Positions 57,949 through 64,000 of a stretch of DNA of 64,000 nucleotides are shown here, in pieces. The notes below the pieces were generated by a model. That model saw only the letters and a list, made by a program, of their open reading frames with translations. It was not told the DNA's origin and did no database searches. The DNA lies in NCBI RefSeq assembly GCF_033958435.1, contig NC_134152.1, positions 20,372,001 through 20,436,000 on the forward strand, read 5' to 3'. The translations under genes were made by a program, and so were the position numbers. The stretch comes from Carettochelys insculpta (Eukaryota > Chordata > Testudines > Carettochelyidae). Position 1 is the first letter of the stretch; every line of letters begins with the position of its first letter.

Positions 57949-58263
57949 CAGTGGTTCCGACCCTTTTTCACTAGTGCGGACCCCCAATCACCCTTCCAAA
58001 CCACTTGCAGGCCCCCATAAAAGCCAATTCTAGCCATGACGTGCACTTCATTAAACAAAAAAGGAAGCCACAATATGGATTTTTGGACAGCAATTCATAA
58101 TGCTATTGGAAGATGCTTAATTTAAAAATAATTGATTTTTTCTTTGCAATTTATTTAAAACTTATTTTCTATGATCGTTTTTATTTATCTTTTTTTTAAT
58201 GGACCCTCTGTGATGCCCTCATGGAACCACAGCAGTACGTGGACCCCAGGTTGGGAACCACTG
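57949..58263. mobile_element. hAT MITE (315 bp)
   Basis: CAGTGGTTCCGACCCTTTTTC on the left, 'ccaggttgggaaccactg' on the right. The 8-bp flanks GTCCAGAA (57941-57948) and GTCTAGAA (58264-58271) differ at one base. Related ends occur at 19458 and 52698. Confidence 0.85.
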
Positions 58264-58271
58264 GTCTAGAA

Positions 58272-59663
58272 AGAGAGCAGGCCCGGTCAGATAGGTGCAA
58301 GGCCAGATTTCAGGCAGCTTCTGGAGTTTAAAGCTAGTTCTTCTTTGCCAGAATGGATGAGGGAGAGAGAGTAGTACCTCTGTTTATCATCCTCCAATCC
58401 TGAAATCTGTCTCCGGCACAGCAGTCCCATGGGTGCAGTGAATTGGCCAAGCCTGGAGCACTGTTTGTACTTTCTCAATGAAACAATTCTAGCATGTTGC
58501 CAAGCCCTTTTGACTTACCAATATTGTCCCCTGGTGGAATCAGGAGAAGTGAACAATATGGAAGAGTTAAGGATGTACTCAGTGACCATTCTAGAGTGGG
58601 TTTTTCTCTGTAGCCTTGGTATCACTGGAACACAAGAGGGTTATGAGTCTTTTCTGTACTAACTGTTGTAGATGCTTTGTTGTACTAAAGCAAAGTAGAT
58701 TAAAGAATTTCTAGCTGCACAAGCTAAATCTCTTAGTAGCCTCAGGCCCCATGGCAGGTTCAGTGCAAACAAATATATATTTTAATAGTGCAGGCACTTT
58801 TTCTCCATCTTTCTCTTTCATTAAGCAGAACATTCAGGCATGAATGTCTAAAGCAATATCTTTATTTTATGGCTCACTTATGCATAGAGGCAAAACACCT
58901 TCCAGTTTAAAACAATACAACTTGGCTCAATGGTATTTTGTAAATATTGAGCCAACACTTAAAGGCACATTGTTTTAAAAAAGCAGAAAGAAAATCCCAA
59001 GCCACACATTTTCTGTAGCTTAGTTCTCTTTTAACTGCACATTCCTGAGCAACTAAGTTTGACCTTCACATACATTACATGAAATCCAAATAGCTGTGGC
59101 TTTTGAGAACTAGAGTTTTGGGGGAAATAATAAAAAAATCTTCCTGTAAACGATGACCATGGAGCAATTGCCTCTGTCATACTCAAGGCAAGAATTGACA
59201 TTTTATACATTATTGGCCACAGTTAATGTACCTTCTAGTAAGGCCCTTCCCAACATTCAGCGTGTAAATCATTTGTATGTGTAAAATGGATGAGCTCTCT
59301 TACTTATGGTTTAAAGCACTAATTTCTTGGCATTTATAGCAGGTTTTGAATTATTGCATAGTGCTTTTGAAATATGCTTTGTTTACCCCCACTATATCTT
59401 TCAGAGTCTTTAACTTCAGGACCTTGAGGATGATTTGAATCTTGTGCACAATGTTCTTCAGAATCCTATACTTGAGTTATTCCTCTTCGGATGGAAAAAA
59501 GTGAGGACTATGAGTTGTCTCTTGACCCTGTTTGCTATCAGCATCCTTGCAGATTTTAGAAGATAGTCACAAATTGCTCATAAGATCATTGGTGTGTGGA
59601 AGGTAAGGAATGGAGGGAGTATGCCCTAACACTATGGAGAAAACAGCATCCCATTCCTAACAC
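58272..59663. other. Unique AT-rich non-coding DNA
   Basis: Nothing recognised. Confidence 0.4.
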
Positions 59664-59666
59664 CAT

Positions 59667-60041
59667 GACTATCTCTAGATTACAGGGATTTGTTGAGAGA
59701 AGTTTGTGTGGGAAGATATCTTGCAACTAAACTTCTGTTGACAGAGAGTGGCCAAACTGCCTGGCTGCTCTATAGGGAAAACTGACACCTGGAACCAAAG
59801 TAGATAGGGTTCCACCATGTTCTGGTGGCCTTTTCTGTCAACAGAAGGGCCCCTGAAATGTCCAGAGTGGAGTTTTGTCCACAGATCTCTGTCTTTGTAG
59901 TGAGGGGGTTCAGTTGTTGACAAAAGTGCTGCATTCTGTCAACTTACTGTCTACAGAATGCATTTGGCAAGCTGGATGCTCCATGGGTTTGTCAACAAAG
60001 TGGCCGTTTTGTTGACAAAACCCTTTAATTGAGGCATAGCC
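59667..60041. mobile_element. Harbinger-like MITE (375 bp)
   Basis: 'gactatctctagattacaggg' and 'ccctttaattgaggcatagcc' are imperfect inverted repeats with a 3-bp duplication CAT (59664-59666, 60042-60044). The interior CTGTTGACAGA and TTTGTCAACAAA palindromes match the element at 28570. Confidence 0.78.
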
Positions 60042-60044
60042 CAT

Positions 60045-60957
60045 GTTACGCTAGTGGTTTATTAATCTAATCTACTGCATTTGCTAGTTATTAATATACA
60101 ATACTTCAGAGTAAAAAAAATCCTTCATAAAGTGTTTATCCAACTGTTTGCTGCAGTTCATGTATGTGTCAGAGGAGCAGGAGGGAGAGATTTCAATTTT
60201 TCACTTGCCCCTTGTTGCAGATAAATTACACTTCAGGCAAAAGATATGATTAGTCTGGGATTTAGCCTTGCTTGCTTTGCATAGGTGTAAATATTACTGG
60301 TTCTAACCTATCTGACCTTGACCTGATAATAAAGGGTATCTATTTGTGCACCGCACAGAATTAATCTTGTTCAGGAGGCTTCCTAAGAAAAGACATATTT
60401 GAGGCTGACACCAGATTGATGTACCCAGTGCTCTTTCCTGAATGGGTGGCCCAGGACAGTGTCAGTCACTCCCTGTCTGTATTGTTATTTGAAGATGTTC
60501 TGGTAACATTGCCAGTTAATATCGTTGAAAGACCCACCTCACAGCTTTAGACAATATTGACTGTGGTGATATGAAAAGTAGGCAGTGACCAGAGGTAGGT
60601 TAGAATTCAGGGTTGACCACTCCCATTATTCAGGCTTTTCTTTCTGCTTGTACTGTGATATCCAGTTGATCTATGGTACCAGATGCTACCCTAATTGGTG
60701 AGGATGCTATTCCTGGAAACAAAATATTAGAGGCCATAGTGATCTTACTCACTTGAAGACATCAGTGTTCTTTATGCCAATTGAGTCATGCATCAGTTCT
60801 TTTCTTATCAACACATCTGCTTCCCCTCCCCACCCCCCCGCCCCATTTCAGTGCCAGGAATAGTTACTTTACTTTCAAGAACAAAAAGTGAAGAAAGAAC
60901 TGATATCCGAATGACCTTTCCTTCAGTCAGGAGATATTAACATTGTTATTTATACTA
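60045..60957. other. Non-coding DNA without recognised features
   Basis: Nothing recognised beyond a short C-run at 60826-60842. Confidence 0.4.
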
Positions 60958-61790
60958 CCGTAGTGTCTGAAGGTGCCAGCCGAGGTGGGAGCCTGATTGT
61001 TCTAGTCACGGTACATTAATGCAATAAGAGACAGTTCCTACTCGGAAGACCTGACAGTCTAAATATAGAAGATTGTGACAGAGTGTACCAACCCTGCACT
61101 AGACGGCGGGAGGGGGCAGTCTTGCTGGATGGAAAAGGCCCCTCCCCCATGACCCTGCTGGGCATGCTGTAACTGCAGCCCCAGTGTAAAGGCGAGGGAG
61201 GCCAGGCAGCTGGGGCTGGCCACCAGGGGAGAAGGAGCTTCTGCTACAGGTTGGGAGCAGCATCTGCTGGAGGTGGGGCTGGCACCATCTGAACAGCAGC
61301 AGCAGCTCAAGGAGATGCAGCCACAGCTGGGATTGGGCATTGCATTTGGAACAGGGTAGGAAGGAGGGAACCAGGGAGCTAAGTGTGTTGCAATGTGGGA
61401 TCCCCACTTAGGTGGTGGTAGGGGAGACACACCCACCACCAACAGGGGCCAGGGCTGGAGCTCAGTGAAGAGGGAGTGCCCAAGCTCCCCTACTGCCACC
61501 CTATGACCTGAAGAAGCTGGAGCACTGGCTAGGCCACTGGGTCTGCTGTGGCCTGACTAGGCTGCTGGGCCTGACTGAGGGGATACAGACTAGGCCATGG
61601 GGGCCTGTGGGCAGCAGAAAAGTCCTCTGAAGAGGTGTGGGGCTGAAGGCCCTGTCACAAAGGCAGACAAAGGATAGGAGAGAAAACAGAGGCGAAATGA
61701 CATGCCCAAGATCACACCGTCACAGAGGGTTTCCTGAATCCCCACCCAGTGTCTTAGTCACTTAGATCACACAGGCTCTGCAAGTGTCTG
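60958..61790 (-). mobile_element. MIR/CORE-SINE-like relic split by an insertion
   Basis: The left part (60958-61073: 'gtgccagccgaggtggg...', 'agagacagttcctactcgg', 'ctgacagtctaaatatag') and right part (61660-61790: 'aggcagacaaaggataggag', 'catgcccaagatcacacc') join into one ancient amniote repeat once the 61074-61659 insert is removed. Confidence 0.65.
61074..61659. mobile_element. 586-bp insertion with TGTGACAG ends
   Basis: It begins TGTGACAG and ends CTGTCACA, a perfect 8-bp inverted terminal match, and interrupts a MIR-like repeat. The interior is GC-rich ('ccctgcactagacggcggg', CAGCAGCAGCAG near 61290). TG...CA ends could indicate an LTR remnant or a DNA transposon; no target duplication is certain. 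The minus frames at 61059-61499 are by-products of its composition. Confidence 0.6.
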
Positions 61791-63784
61791 ACAAAAAAGC
61801 AAACATTCTAGGTCAGGGAGAAAGAATCAGATATGCGATTTGATCACATCCCTCTCCACAATAAAAGCAATGCCAGGTTTCTGTGTTCTTGGATTGTTGG
61901 CTCCAAAAATGGGGACTGACACATTTCTCCTGGAGGTCTTGACGCCTGTGTTTGATCCAAGGATGAGGTTTACAAAACGCAACATTAAACTGTCTCCTGA
62001 TTCACTTGGAACAAGGCATATGACAGCTTTATCAACACACGCACAAAGAGTGCAAATTCTGAACTTTGAAATACTCTAATCAGTCCCATCGAAAAAAATT
62101 AAAGCTGCACATGACATTTATTCTAACTAATTCTAACTTGCTATGTTGCACAGTTAGAACCTGATTTTCAAAATTTCTCAGACCTGATCTAGCTCCCAGT
62201 AACGTGAACAGGAGCCTTTCCACAGAGCCCAGGAAGTGTTGGCGCAGGCCCGTTACACCCGGAGCCATGCACAAACACCGGTGTGCGGTTGCATGCTGAA
62301 TTTTCCCACGTTTTTGTAACTGGAACTCAGTGATTTGCAGGCACAAGTAGGCTGTTAATATCCACTGGGCATTTGTGTATACAAACACTTGATTTGTTTG
62401 CAGAGCTGTGTATGCAAATAAGGCACATACCTGCAGAGACAGTTTTGTTTTCAGCTTAGGTCTCTGATGTTTGGGAAATCAGGCACTTATCCAAGCCAAG
62501 CACCCAGGCCTGCATTCACATAATAAAGCACATGAATAGTCCCAAGGAGTCCAAGTTGTACGCATGATTCAGTTCTTTACAGGATTAGGTCTTTGTTGTC
62601 CGGATAGCTTGAAATAAATCATTTTAACTAGACATATCACTGTAGGGATAAACAGAATAAGAATGTTCTTTGTGCAAGAAGAGAACAATAAAAGGCAGAC
62701 ACAATGAAAAAGAGAATCTGCATGAACTCTGATATAGCATCCTTCCTATAAAGCTTTGTTCAAGGACAGAATGAAAAAGAGTTACAAGATTGACAGGCAG
62801 GTGACAATGGGCTCCTGTAAACTCTTCTAGCCCCTTATGAGTGGTACAAAAAAAGGTGCGTTGCTATGCTCTGTCTCTATTTATTTGTTGGTTTTTGCCT
62901 AATCCATATGTGCATTTTCCAATAATTCAGTTGAAATCTCCAGATGTAAATGATCTAAATATGACTATTTTCCTGTGATGAGCACTGATTCTTATGTCTG
63001 CGCTGGCAAAGAGATTATGGCATAACATGAGACACAGATTTTATTGATTTAAGGTCCGAGACTTTATGTTCTCACAATAACTGGACTATGTTAATGTTAA
63101 CAGGAGATTTCAGAGAAGAAATGTTTTTCCAGTGTGCTTCTGTTACAGCATGTCCCAGATAACCGCACATATCCTGCATCATAAAAGTGATAAGAGCCAC
63201 AGGGTTTCGTCAATTTACAAAGCTGTGTGTCTTGCACCCAGCTGAAGAAAATGGGCAGAGGAGTTTCATACTATGCTTTCTCGAGTGGGCAGTTCCAGTC
63301 CTCATTCTCCTGCATTGTGGATGTGACCAATAAACAGGCATTTGCCCATAGTTTTGGTTATCATGAATCTTCAGGTTTTCCCTCATCCCAGCAACCTGAT
63401 TGTCCATAGAGTAGTACCCCAGCGTGATTAGCGGGCAGCTTCCCTGCAGCTCTTGGAATACCTGCAGTGCTTTTACTGCTGCCTTTGGACTGGGGGTAGC
63501 GCATGTTGCTTGTGTACTTGCTACGCATGAGGGGCTTGTGAGTGTATATCTACCTCTCCCTTTCCCACTTTTCCAGCTGAAGATGGATCCCAGACTGTCT
63601 GGGCTGTGCACAACCTGTGGGCTGGGCTTTCCAAACCCAGAGCCAGTCTGTGCAGTGAGGCTGCACCGATTTCACTGCAGGAGAGGCCTTCCTGATTGCA
63701 GAAGGAAGGAAGGGCAAGTTTCATTCCAGACTTGGGGGCGGAGGGAGCATGTGTGTGTGTGTATATATACAAAATACCAGGCCT
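61791..63784. other. Unique non-coding DNA
   Basis: About 2 kb with nothing recognised. Opposed open frames at 63210-63979 overlap each other and have no domains. Confidence 0.4.
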
Positions 63785-64000
63785 GCCAAGAAAGGGGCCA
63801 AAGGGGGCAGTTGCCGTGGGGCTCGATGATTCAAAGGAGCCCAGGGCTCCTGACTGCAGCCATTGATACTGCAGGGCCATAGTGGCTGGAGACTCAGGCC
63901 CTTTAAATTGCCACCAAAGCGCTGCCTGACACAGTTCTGAGGGCTGGGGTGGGAGCTCAGGACCACTCCTTCTGTACAAGGTCCTACCCCTTGAGGGACA
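63785..64000 (+). mobile_element. Unnamed dispersed repeat, copy 2
   Basis: Collinear with 38405-38700: 'ccaaagggggcagttgcc', 'gattcaaaggagcccagggctcc' and 'ctgagggctggggtgg'. It runs to the end of the window, so its right boundary is not seen. A short TG/TA run lies just upstream at 63750-63770. Confidence 0.55.

Noticed and set aside
61059..61499. 146-codon cysteine/serine-rich minus frame
   Set aside because: By-product of the GC-rich insertion at 61074-61659 with CAG-type repeats.
63424..63979. 152-codon frames on both strands
   Set aside because: They shadow each other, and part lies in a dispersed repeat also found at 38405.
1..64000. CRISPR arrays, operons, phage or bacterial defence genes
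   Set aside because: No regularly spaced repeats, no ribosome-binding-site-led frames; all repeats are eukaryotic transposon families.
1..64000. Endogenous retrovirus coding regions
   Set aside because: No gag, pol or env-like translated segments were recognised in any frame.

Overview
This is an AT-leaning, intron- and repeat-dominated stretch of vertebrate nuclear DNA. The repeat mix is CR1 LINE 3' ends, Penelope-like elements (PLEs), MIR-type SINEs, and many non-autonomous hAT, Harbinger-like and Tigger-like DNA transposons. This points to a reptile, most likely a turtle, with a crocodilian as the main alternative. That identification rests on recognising the repeat families by eye; no search was run. 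There is no bacterial, phage, CRISPR or viral gene system here. Nearly all the open reading frames of 60-150 codons are chance frames inside repeats.

Only one host coding exon looks credible: 11244-11413 on the + strand, a 170-bp phase-1-to-0 exon with a good polypyrimidine/AG acceptor and a GTGAGC donor. Its protein was not recognised. The remaining unique DNA (about 1.7-4.4, 5.3-6.2, 8.7-18.6, 32.2-38.4, 49-52.7 and 62-63.8 kb) would then be intron or intergenic sequence.

Layout. 0.4-8.7 kb: CR1 fragments, a PLE relic with a LINE nested inside it, a hAT MITE, the first of three 711-bp CpG-rich palindromic elements, and MIR plus CR1. 9-18.6 kb: mostly unique DNA with the candidate exon and one MITE. 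18.6-29.3 kb: the most informative part, with a Harbinger-like MITE carrying a nested 162-bp PLE hairpin, a Tigger-like MITE, a 1-kb palindromic PLE copy with an open GIY-YIG endonuclease frame, several PLE terminal copies, the second 711-bp element, and a separate Neptune/Poseidon-like PLE with an inverted 5' part and a hammerhead-like 3' motif. 29-48.5 kb: hAT, MIR, Tigger and PLE fragments and the third 711-bp element. 48.5-64 kb: hAT MITEs with 8-bp target duplications, a Harbinger-like MITE, a (TG)n tract and MIR relics.

The main finding concerns the PLE copies. Several are head-to-head inverted terminal repeats flanked by 9-15 bp target site duplications. At their apex they carry a hammerhead-ribozyme-like core (CUGANGA, stem II, GAAA, short stem III, CUC). 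In the cleanest case (18753-18914) the two arms are a perfect 35-bp inverted repeat, and the predicted cleavage site falls exactly at the arm boundary. Nested insertions at 4.4-5.3, 18.6-19.0 and 61.0-61.8 kb give a relative age order for the families.
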